A stretch of 64,000 bases of DNA from Synechococcus sp. HJ21-Hayes (GTDB lineage: Bacteria; Cyanobacteriota; Cyanobacteriia; PCC-6307; Cyanobiaceae): positions 186,001 through 250,000 of the forward strand of contig NZ_JAGQBW010000001.1 of NCBI RefSeq assembly GCF_024345835.1, written 5' to 3'. Under the pieces are notes generated by a model. The model was given only the letters and a program-made list of their open reading frames with translations. It was not told where the DNA came from and did no database searches. Numbering within the stretch: position 1 is the stretch's first letter; the number at the start of each line of letters is the position of its first letter. Shown in pieces: positions 57,996 to 64,000 of the stretch. The position numbers and the translations under genes were made by a program.

Positions 57996-59303
57996 TTGGT
58001 CTTCAGGGTGGCATCTGCCTTTGACTTAGCTGTGCCGCTGCTGTTTGCAACTGATCTGGCACTTCGCAGTGCCAATAACGGCTTTGTGCTGGTGAGTGCG
58101 GCTCTGGTGCTGATGATGACGCCAGCACTGGCCCTTTTTTATGCGGGCTTTGTGCGTAGCCGCAACGTGCTCAACACCATGGTGATGAGTTTCACCGCCA
58201 TGGCCTTGGTGAGTGTGCTCTGGGTGTTGTTCGGCTACAGCCTGGCCTTCTCTCCCGGCAGCGGTCCCCTGGCTCCGTTCATCGGCGGGTTGCAGTGGGC
58301 GGGCCTTAGCAATTGGTCGGCTCCCTATGGCGATGGTCAACTCAGCCATGGAGCGGTGGCCCTGTTCCAGGCCACCTTCGCGATCATCACGCCGGCCTTG
58401 ATTTCCGGTGCGGTGGTGGAGCGGATGCATTTCCGCGCCTGGATGGTGTTCCTGCTGCTCTGGAGCACCTTCATTTATCTGCCCCTGGCTCACATGGTGT
58501 GGGGCCCAGATGGGTTCCTGGGCAGCTCCGGCCTCGGTGCCATCGACTTCGCCGGTGGCCTGGTGGTGGAGCTGGCCTCCGGTGTGGCCGCCGCCGTTGC
58601 CGCCCTAGTGGTGGGCCGGCGCCGCAGTGTCGGCACGGGCCATGCCGCCCCACCCCATAACGTGCCCTTCATCCTTCTGGGGGCAGGCCTGCTCTGGTTC
58701 GGCTGGTTTGGCTTCAACGGTGGCAGTGGCCTGGTGGCCGGCAATCTGGCCTCCCTGGCCTGCCTCACCACCAACACCGCTGCTGCTGCTGCGGCCCTGG
58801 GCTGGATGCTGTTGGAAACCTGGCAGCGCGGCAAGCCCACCGCGGTGGGTGTGGCCACTGGTGCGGTGGCCGGCTTGGTGGCGATTACCCCAGCGGCCGG
58901 CTATGTGAGCCCTCTGGCGGCTGTGTTGATCGGCTTTGCGGCAGCCCTGGTGTGCAGCTATGCCCTGCAACTCAAGAACCGCTGGCGTCTTGACGACAGC
59001 CTCGATGTGCTGCCGGTGCATGGCGTGGCCGGGTTGCTCGGCACTCTGCTCACGGGCGTGTTCACGTTGAAAAGCCTCAATCCCGCTGGTGCCGACGGAC
59101 TGCTGGTGGGCCAGGCCGGCCAGCTCTGGATTCAGCTCAAGGCCGCAGGGTTCACGATCCTGTTTGTTGGAGTGGGCACGTTCGTGATCCTTCGACTGAT
59201 TCGCATGGTGATGCCCCTGCGGGTGAACGACATTCAGGAACAGCAGGGCCTCGATATCAATGCCCACGGCGAAGAGGCCTATAACGGCGAATTCACCGGT
59301 TAA
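57996..59303 (+). CDS. amt: Ammonium transporter Amt
   Basis: 435 residues from the TTG start, or 431 from GTG at 58008. Eleven membrane segments; ANNGFVLVSAALVLMMTPALALFYAGFVRSRN, the conserved D in the IDFAGG region (GLGAIDFAGGLVVEL), WFGWFGFNGGSGL and DDSLDVLPVHGVAGLLG (second pore His). It imports ammonium or methylammonium. AGAGG precedes the TTG by four bases. The NtcA box is so near that a later GTG (58032) as real start is possible. Converges with msrB, sharing four bases. Confidence 0.93.
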   Translation: MVFRVASAFDLAVPLLFATDLALRSANNGFVLVSAALVLMMTPALALFYAGFVRSRNVLNTMVMSFTAMALVSVLWVLFGYSLAFSPGSGPLAPFIGGLQWAGLSNWSAPYGDGQLSHGAVALFQATFAIITPALISGAVVERMHFRAWMVFLLLWSTFIYLPLAHMVWGPDGFLGSSGLGAIDFAGGLVVELASGVAAAVAALVVGRRRSVGTGHAAPPHNVPFILLGAGLLWFGWFGFNGGSGLVAGNLASLACLTTNTAAAAAALGWMLLETWQRGKPTAVGVATGAVAGLVAITPAAGYVSPLAAVLIGFAAALVCSYALQLKNRWRLDDSLDVLPVHGVAGLLGTLLTGVFTLKSLNPAGADGLLVGQAGQLWIQLKAAGFTILFVGVGTFVILRLIRMVMPLRVNDIQEQQGLDINAHGEEAYNGEFTG

Positions 59304-59779
59304 TCAGGGATGAATTTGAGGGCTACGCCGTTGTTGCAGTAGCGCTTGCCGGTGGGTTTGGGGCCGTCGTCGAACACGTGCCCCTGGTGGCCGCCGCAGC
59401 GGCGGCAGTGGTATTCCGTGCGGGGCACGATCAGCTTGAAATCCAGCTTGGTTACCACCGCCTTGGGCAGGGGTTGCCAGAAGCTGGGCCAACCGGTGCC
59501 GCTCTCGTATTTGGCCTTGGAGCTGAACAGGGGCAAGTTGCAGCCTGCGCAGGCAAACGTGCCTGGCCGCTTCTCATTGTTCAGCGCACTGGAGAAGGGG
59601 CGTTCGGTGCCCTCTTGGCGCAGCACGTTGTAAGCGGCCGGGCTGAGGCGCTTCTTCCACTCCGCCTCACTCAGTTGCCACGCTGGATCCGCGGCCTTTG
59701 AGGCCGCTTCAGCCGCGCGGCCACCCATCACCGGAGAGAACAGAGCCCCCAGGGTTGCTAGCAAGCCACGACGGGTCAT
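59300..59779 (-). CDS. msrB: Methionine-R-sulfoxide reductase MsrB, exported form
   Basis: 159 residues. N-terminal MTRRGLLATLGALFSPVMGG looks like a (Tat-type, two Arg) signal peptide; the catalytic domain has zinc Cys in FACAGC and CRRCGGHQG, SGTGWPSFW, and the catalytic RYCNNGVAL. It reduces methionine-R-sulfoxide; with the signal it would act in the periplasm or lumen. An alternative upstream start is nine codons away. The secG gene is just upstream on the same strand. Confidence 0.92.
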   Translation of the reverse strand: MTRRGLLATLGALFSPVMGGRAAEAASKAADPAWQLSEAEWKKRLSPAAYNVLRQEGTERPFSSALNNEKRPGTFACAGCNLPLFSSKAKYESGTGWPSFWQPLPKAVVTKLDFKLIVPRTEYHCRRCGGHQGHVFDDGPKPTGKRYCNNGVALKFIPD

Positions 59780-59780
59780 T

Positions 59781-60017
59781 TCAGAAGCCCTTGAGCCAGC
59801 CGGCACTCAAGGCGGTGGCCAGACCCAGGAAGATGGCCAGCAAGGTCCAGCTGATGCGGTTCAGCGTGGCCTCGGCACTGCGGGCGCTGCTAAACATCGA
59901 GCCGCCGCTGCTGGCCAGGCCGCCCATGCCGTCGCCTTTGGGGCTGTGCAACAGCACGCTGATCACCAGCAGCATGCCGCTGCCCAGCCAGATCCAGGTG
60001 AAAATGGTTTGAATCAT
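59781..60017 (-). CDS. secG: Preprotein translocase subunit SecG
   Basis: 78 residues. Two membrane helices (IFTWIWLGSGMLLVISVLLH and SWTLLAIFLGLATALSAGWL) with the SPKGDGMGGLASSGGSMF loop, the SecG hallmark. Part of SecYEG. One base from the msrB start, so the three downstream genes may be cotranscribed with gpmI. Confidence 0.94.
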   Translation of the reverse strand: MIQTIFTWIWLGSGMLLVISVLLHSPKGDGMGGLASSGGSMFSSARSAEATLNRISWTLLAIFLGLATALSAGWLKGF

Positions 60018-60047
60018 GGCGGCAGCCTAGGGGGTGGTCAGGGGAGC

Positions 60048-61709
60048 TCAGACCCCCAGGGTCTGGGGGATGCGGTTGGGTACGGCGGGGCTGCCGGCGG
60101 GAACGATCAGGGTCTGGCCGGTCATCCGGGTCGGCTGGGGCAGGCCCAGGATTTCCAGCAAGGTGGGAGCGATGTCGGCCAGGCCTCCACCCTCGCGGAG
60201 CTGCACGGCGTTGCCATGGCCCGGCAGTTTGCGTTTCTCGCCCTCCACCAGAATCACCGGCACGGGGTTGGTGGTGTGGGCGGTCCAGGGGCGGCCATCG
60301 GGGCCTTCCATCATCTCGGCATTGCCGTGGTCAGCGGTCACTAGGAGGGTGCCGCCCATGCGGTTGGTGGCCTCCAGCAAACGACCAACACTGCGATCCA
60401 CGGTGGCAATGGCCTCCATGGTGGGGCCCATCTGACCGGTGTGCCCCACCATGTCCGGGTTGGCGTAGTTGATCACCACCAGGGAATAGATCCCCTTGTT
60501 GATGGCGCTGATGCAGTCCTCGGTGAGTTGCTCGGCTGACATGGCCGGGGCCTCGTCGTAGGTGGCCACGCGGGGGGATGGCACCAGATGGCGGTCTTCG
60601 CCGGGATAGGGCTGCTCGATGCCACCGTTCATGAAATAGGTGACATGCGGATATTTTTCGGTTTCAGCCGTGCGGAATTGACGCAGGCCCGATTCGGACA
60701 CCACCTGGCCCAGCAGGCCATCGAGGGATTCCGGCGGGAATGCCACGGCCACGGGGAGGCCGGCCTCGTACTGGGTGAAGGTGACCACCTGCAGCCCCTG
60801 GATGCGGGTGCGCTCGAAGCTGTCGAACTCCGGCAGCACCAGAGCGCGCACCAGCTGCCGCACTCGGTCGGGACGGAAGTTGAAGCAGATCAGGCCATCG
60901 CCACTGCTGATCTGACCTGGGGCCAGACGAGTGGGTTCGATGAACTCATCGGTGACCGCCTCGGCGTAGGAGGCATCCAGCACCTCTTGGGGGCTGAGGG
61001 CTGTGACCTCTCCCGTTTCGGTGAGGAGGCGGTAGGCCTTTTCAGTGCGTTCCCAGCGGTTGTCCCGGTCCATCGACCAGTAGCGCCCGCAGATGGTGCT
61101 GATCCGACCAACCCCAGCCGCGGCGATCTGCTGCTCGATCGTGGCCAGAAACCGCGGGGCACTTTGGGTTGGGGTGTCACGCCCGTCGGTGACCACGTGG
61201 ATGCAGACATCCTTCAGTCCTCGGCCGGCGGCCCAGTGCAACAGGCCCCCCAGGTGATCCACGTGGCTGTGGACGCCGCCATCGGAACACAGGCCGATCA
61301 GATGCAGCGTTCTGCCACTGGCTAGCAATTGGTCCGCGAGGGCATTGATGGCTGGGTTGTCGGCAATGCTGCCGTCGCGCACGGCCTGGCCGATCCGCAC
61401 CAGTTCCTGGCGGATGACCCGACCGGCACCGATCGTGAGATGGCCCACCTCCGAGTTGCCCATCTGGTTGTCGGGCAGGCCCACCTCCCCACCGCTGGCC
61501 TGGATCAGGGTGTGGGGGTAGGCGTGCCAGAGGGCATCCATCACCGGCGTCTCGGCCGAGCGGATGGCGTTGTGGGCATCGTCGTGGCGGTAACCCCAGC
61601 CGTCGAGGATGCAGAGAACGACGGGTGAAACGGGGTTGCGAGTGGAGAAAGCACCGCTCGAGGGACCGGCGCTATTGGATTCACGATCAGAGGACGGAAT
61701 TGTTGTCAC
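60048..61709 (-). CDS. gpmI: 2,3-bisphosphoglycerate-independent phosphoglycerate mutase GpmI
   Basis: 553 residues, GTG start at [10 protein letters not shown]. Mn-binding signatures: [19 protein letters not shown] with the phospho-Ser, [12 protein letters not shown] and VTADHGNAE. It interconverts 3- and 2-phosphoglycerate in glycolysis/gluconeogenesis. The usual N-terminus begins near NPVSPVVL; about 25 extra residues are Ser-rich. An upstream ATG extension of 22 residues also exists. Confidence 0.93.
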   Translation of the reverse strand: MTTIPSSDRESNSAGPSSGAFSTRNPVSPVVLCILDGWGYRHDDAHNAIRSAETPVMDALWHAYPHTLIQASGGEVGLPDNQMGNSEVGHLTIGAGRVIRQELVRIGQAVRDGSIADNPAINALADQLLASGRTLHLIGLCSDGGVHSHVDHLGGLLHWAAGRGLKDVCIHVVTDGRDTPTQSAPRFLATIEQQIAAAGVGRISTICGRYWSMDRDNRWERTEKAYRLLTETGEVTALSPQEVLDASYAEAVTDEFIEPTRLAPGQISSGDGLICFNFRPDRVRQLVRALVLPEFDSFERTRIQGLQVVTFTQYEAGLPVAVAFPPESLDGLLGQVVSESGLRQFRTAETEKYPHVTYFMNGGIEQPYPGEDRHLVPSPRVATYDEAPAMSAEQLTEDCISAINKGIYSLVVINYANPDMVGHTGQMGPTMEAIATVDRSVGRLLEATNRMGGTLLVTADHGNAEMMEGPDGRPWTAHTTNPVPVILVEGEKRKLPGHGNAVQLREGGGLADIAPTLLEILGLPQPTRMTGQTLIVPAGSPAVPNRIPQTLGV

Positions 61710-61895
61710 CCCTTCTTTCCTGCTCTTCTCTGCAACGCGCGCTCCCTCTAACTTACCTCCCCCCCCAGACGGCACCTCTCTGGAGCCTGGTTGCGTCAGC
61801 TTTTGTCGACACGGGGATCAGCCTTGCCTGGGTGAGAGCTTTGGGTGTCGAGCTGATCGATGATCCCCAGTACCATCACGCCCCGGCTCGCTGTC

Positions 61896-62435
61896 ATGTC
61901 TGCCAATCGCGTGGAGATTCTTTCGGCCCAGGAACTGAGCCGAACTCTCAACCGACTGGCATCCCAGGTCCTGGAGAGCGTGGCTGACAGCCGTGAGCTG
62001 CTGTTGCTCGGGATCCCCACCCGTGGGGTGGCCCTAGCCCAGGTGCTCGCCGCCAAGCTGGAAGTGCTGTGCGGCCATCCGGTGGATCAGGGCAGCCTGG
62101 ATCCCACCTTCCACCGCGACGATCTCGATCGGGTTGGCACGCGTCTGTCGGCCCCCACAGAGCTACCCACCGCCGTGGACGGCCGGGAGGTGGTGTTGGT
62201 GGACGACGTGATCTTCACGGGACGCACCGTGCGGGCGGCTTTGGAAGCCTTGCAGGCCTGGGGGCGTCCGCATCGGGTGACCTTGTTGGCGATGGTGGAC
62301 CGCGGCCATCGTGAACTGCCGATTCAGCCCGATTTCTGCGGGCGGGTGGTGCCCACGAGCCGCCAGGAAGTGATTGCCCTCTGCCTTCAGGCCATTGATG
62401 GCGAGGAGGGGGTGTTCCTGCTCAAGGGGGAATAG
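61896..62435 (+). CDS. pyrR: PyrR bifunctional regulator / uracil phosphoribosyltransferase
   Basis: 179 residues. PRPP-binding VLVDDVIFTGRTVRAAL and SRELLLLGIPTRGVALAQ are PyrR marks; C-terminal RQEVIALCLQA. In Gram-positive bacteria PyrR controls the pyr operon by attenuation; in cyanobacteria it likely acts mainly as UPRTase. The ATG giving MSANRVEIL fits family length; a longer start 12 codons upstream also exists. Confidence 0.92.
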   Translation: MSANRVEILSAQELSRTLNRLASQVLESVADSRELLLLGIPTRGVALAQVLAAKLEVLCGHPVDQGSLDPTFHRDDLDRVGTRLSAPTELPTAVDGREVVLVDDVIFTGRTVRAALEALQAWGRPHRVTLLAMVDRGHRELPIQPDFCGRVVPTSRQEVIALCLQAIDGEEGVFLLKGE

Positions 62436-62438
62436 CGC

Positions 62439-62660
62439 TCAGGCCACCGCCTCAAGTTCATCGGAGCGGAAGTGGGCCCGGAACCGGCCAAAGGCCACGA
62501 TCACCGGCAGGGTGGGGCTGATGGTGCGACCCTTGTAGTCGTTCAGCACCTGGAACACCTCTCCCTGCTGGCCCTGGAGATCAAAGGCCTTGCCGCGGTG
62601 CTCGGGATGGTGGAACACCACCACGCTCTGGCAAACCCTCACCTGATCTCCCGTTTGCAT
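62439..62660 (-). CDS. ftrV: Ferredoxin-thioredoxin reductase variable chain FtrV
   Basis: 73 residues. GDQVRVCQSVVVFHHPEHRGKAFDL, GRTISPTLPVIVAFGR and AHFRSDELEAV are diagnostic. SH3-like beta-barrel partner of the catalytic FtrC, passing electrons from ferredoxin to thioredoxin in the light. Ends three bases from the convergent pyrR stop. Confidence 0.96.
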   Translation of the reverse strand: MQTGDQVRVCQSVVVFHHPEHRGKAFDLQGQQGEVFQVLNDYKGRTISPTLPVIVAFGRFRAHFRSDELEAVA

Positions 62661-62700
62661 GAAGAGCGTGGCGCAAGTGGAGCCATCTTGTCACGGGCCC

Positions 62701-63534
62701 TCAGCGGCGGCAGGCACTTTCCGGGCCGGCTTCCACCACCTTGCCGCCCAGGTCGCGGCAGGCGGAGGTGAAGGCCTTCCAGTCGTCCATGCCCTGGGCG
62801 ATCTTCTGGTTCACCAGGGCATCGAGCTGATCGGCCGGCACGTTCGACTCGAGCTCACCCCCATGGGAATTGTGTTGCCGCTCATCGGCGCTGCGCAGGC
62901 CCTCGATGCCCTTGGTGACCTGCTGGCGTTGGGCCTGGGTGTGGCGCTTCCACCAGGGGTGATCGATGCGGTTGAGCGCATCCAAGGCTTCCCACCAGCG
63001 CTGCTGGGCGATCAGTGCCACCGCCCGTTCCTTCTGGAGCTTGTTGCGGTTCCAGCTCTCGCGCAGGTTGTCGCCGAGGGCTGTGCCCTCGGCATTGCGA
63101 TCGGCATGGAGGTTGGCCAGTACCTTCAGAGCGCCGCTGAGATCTCCCTGGGCATAGAGCTGCAGGGCCCGGGCCTCCAGCTCTTGTTGCCACGCCACCA
63201 GCAGCCGTTGATCCCCGGCGCTGCTGGCTCCGGAGTTCACCAGTTGCAGCTGCAAGCGCAGGGCCTCGGCCCATTGCCCCTGGCGCCAGAGCTCGGTGGC
63301 CTTGAGGCGACGGCAGCGGCCCTGTTCCATCGGTGCCTTGCCCCCCAGCCATCGCAGGGCCGCCAGCTGTTCGCTAAAGCGCAGGCAGTCGTCCAGCCGC
63401 CCGGCCTGGGCGGCCCGTTCCAGCTGGTTGGGCAGTTGCTTCTCCCACCAGTAGGCCGCCCCTACGCCCCCTGCCACCAGGCCAAGGGTGATCACCAGCC
63501 AGAAGCGCGGGAGCCGGTGCCGGCGGATGGCCAA
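62701..63534 (-). CDS. Hypothetical membrane-anchored protein, TPR-like
   Basis: 277 residues. Signal anchor at about 10-30 (FWLVITLGLVAGGVGAAYWW) followed by a helical region with repeats that resemble TPR/Sel1 (QGQWAEALRLQLQLVN, QGDLSGALKVLANLH, QQRWWEALDALNRIDH). The C-terminal DQLDALVNQKIAQGMDDW and CRDLGGKVVEAGPESACRR have two Cys. Unknown function; likely periplasmic scaffold. Next gene upstream is the partial one. Confidence 0.7.
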   Translation of the reverse strand: MAIRRHRLPRFWLVITLGLVAGGVGAAYWWEKQLPNQLERAAQAGRLDDCLRFSEQLAALRWLGGKAPMEQGRCRRLKATELWRQGQWAEALRLQLQLVNSGASSAGDQRLLVAWQQELEARALQLYAQGDLSGALKVLANLHADRNAEGTALGDNLRESWNRNKLQKERAVALIAQQRWWEALDALNRIDHPWWKRHTQAQRQQVTKGIEGLRSADERQHNSHGGELESNVPADQLDALVNQKIAQGMDDWKAFTSACRDLGGKVVEAGPESACRR

Positions 63535-63648
63535 GGAAGGAGGGTGCTGATGGGCCCTGTTCTATGGATTGATGGGCCCAGCTTCACGGGTTCAGGGGCA
63601 GCGCCTGTGGCGTCCACTGCAGGGCCGGCAACACCAAGCCACCTGGCT

Positions 63649-64000
63649 TCAGCGCACGGGGCCGAGGACCTGGACCGGTAGGGCCTGGCCCGTGGCCAGG
63701 TCGTCGCCCTCCAGCACCAGCTCCCCAGTGGCCTGGATGTTGAAGCGCAGCCGCAGGCGATCCTGGCCTTGCTGGCCCGGGGGATCCAGCTGTAACGGCT
63801 TGGGTTGCTGCTCCCAGGGGCACACCGCGGCCATGCCGGCGGGCCGGCGCCGTAGCCGCGGCAGCCCATCCACGAACACCACTTCGCTGCGCTCTTCATC
63901 GCTGGGTTCCCCCAGCACCAACTCCAGGGCCTCCTGGTGTTCACGGCTGCAGGCCAGCACCAGTTCCAAGGGACGTTCACTGGGCCAGGCCTGTCCCGCC
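63649..64000 (-). CDS. C-terminal part of an unrecognised protein (possible Hsp70-family tail), cut by window edge
   Basis: About 117 residues, continuing past base 64000. Reads WPSERPLELVLACSREHQEA, LELVLGEP, SEVVFVDGLPRL, then CPWEQQPKPLQLDPPGQQG, LRLRFNIQATGELVLEGDDL and VQVLGPVR. The alternating strands and PLELVL/LRLRF patterns resemble the beta-sandwich substrate-binding end of Hsp70-like proteins in picocyanobacteria, but I cannot confirm it from this fragment. No internal start is required because the frame is open to the edge. Confidence 0.55.
   Translation of the reverse strand, partial: AGQAWPSERPLELVLACSREHQEALELVLGEPSDEERSEVVFVDGLPRLRRRPAGMAAVCPWEQQPKPLQLDPPGQQGQDRLRLRFNIQATGELVLEGDDLATGQALPVQVLGPVR

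Overview
The window is a contiguous piece of chromosome from a high-GC picocyanobacterium of the marine/freshwater Synechococcus-Cyanobium type. The evidence is an allophycocyanin core operon (apcE-apcA-apcB-apcC), a cyanobacterial split ATP synthase (atp1-a-c-b'-b-delta-alpha-gamma in one block and beta-epsilon elsewhere), Ycf35, the plastid-type ribosomal protein PSRP-3, FtrV, System II cytochrome c biogenesis (CcdA/Ccs1), a perfect NtcA box and dense ATGA-coupled gene packing. I see no tRNA, rRNA, insertion sequence, prophage or CRISPR array.

Layout. 1-6.9 kb: the rlmN tail, an AmpG-like permease, a HEAT-repeat protein, a coupled DUF2997/Ycf35/4Fe-4S ferredoxin/aldo-keto reductase run, rsmG, a membrane J-protein and DUF3143. 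6.7-10.4 kb: a frame-broken small gene, a 54-residue membrane peptide and a biotin operon (bioF-bioK-like esterase-bioC-bioD) divergent from a Ski2-like helicase. 13-21 kb: rlmH, a PEBP protein, purB, tlyA, glnB, queF and ftsW-ccdA-ccs1. 21-26 kb: the phycobilisome core genes with two clear terminators and a long apcA leader. 26-33.4 kb: a methyltransferase and the ATP synthase operon. 33.7-44.9 kb: housekeeping genes (a 2OG oxygenase, a plant-type ferredoxin, DUF3326, YchJ, ald, nadE-nadD-GTPase, pepP, a HAD phosphatase, PSRP-3, an amidase). 44.8-52.4 kb: a phospho-signalling cluster. 52.4-64 kb: a rhomboid-like protein, atpDC, groESL with CIRCE, amt, msrB, secG, gpmI, pyrR, ftrV and two poorly known genes, the last cut by the window edge.

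The most interesting part is 44.8-52.4 kb. Six tightly coupled minus-strand genes encode a small membrane protein, an FHA-membrane protein, a Ser/Thr kinase with a C-terminal zinc ribbon, a VWA protein, a PP2C phosphatase with a membrane segment, and a single-pass membrane protein. A bifunctional penicillin-binding protein carrying its own N-terminal FHA domain diverges from them across about 31 bases. The VWA/PP2C/zinc-ribbon-kinase trio matches the TerY-P triad architecture known from comparative genomics. Its pairing with an FHA-PBP suggests (inference) phospho-dependent control of peptidoglycan synthesis.

Other points of note: a rhomboid-fold protein that keeps the GASG serine but lacks the expected histidine; an apcA promoter with a roughly 290-base leader that opens with a hairpin; strong hairpins on both sides of the ATP synthase c-subunit gene; an NtcA box unusually close to the amt start; and a ten-base C run abutting a small gene's start codon.
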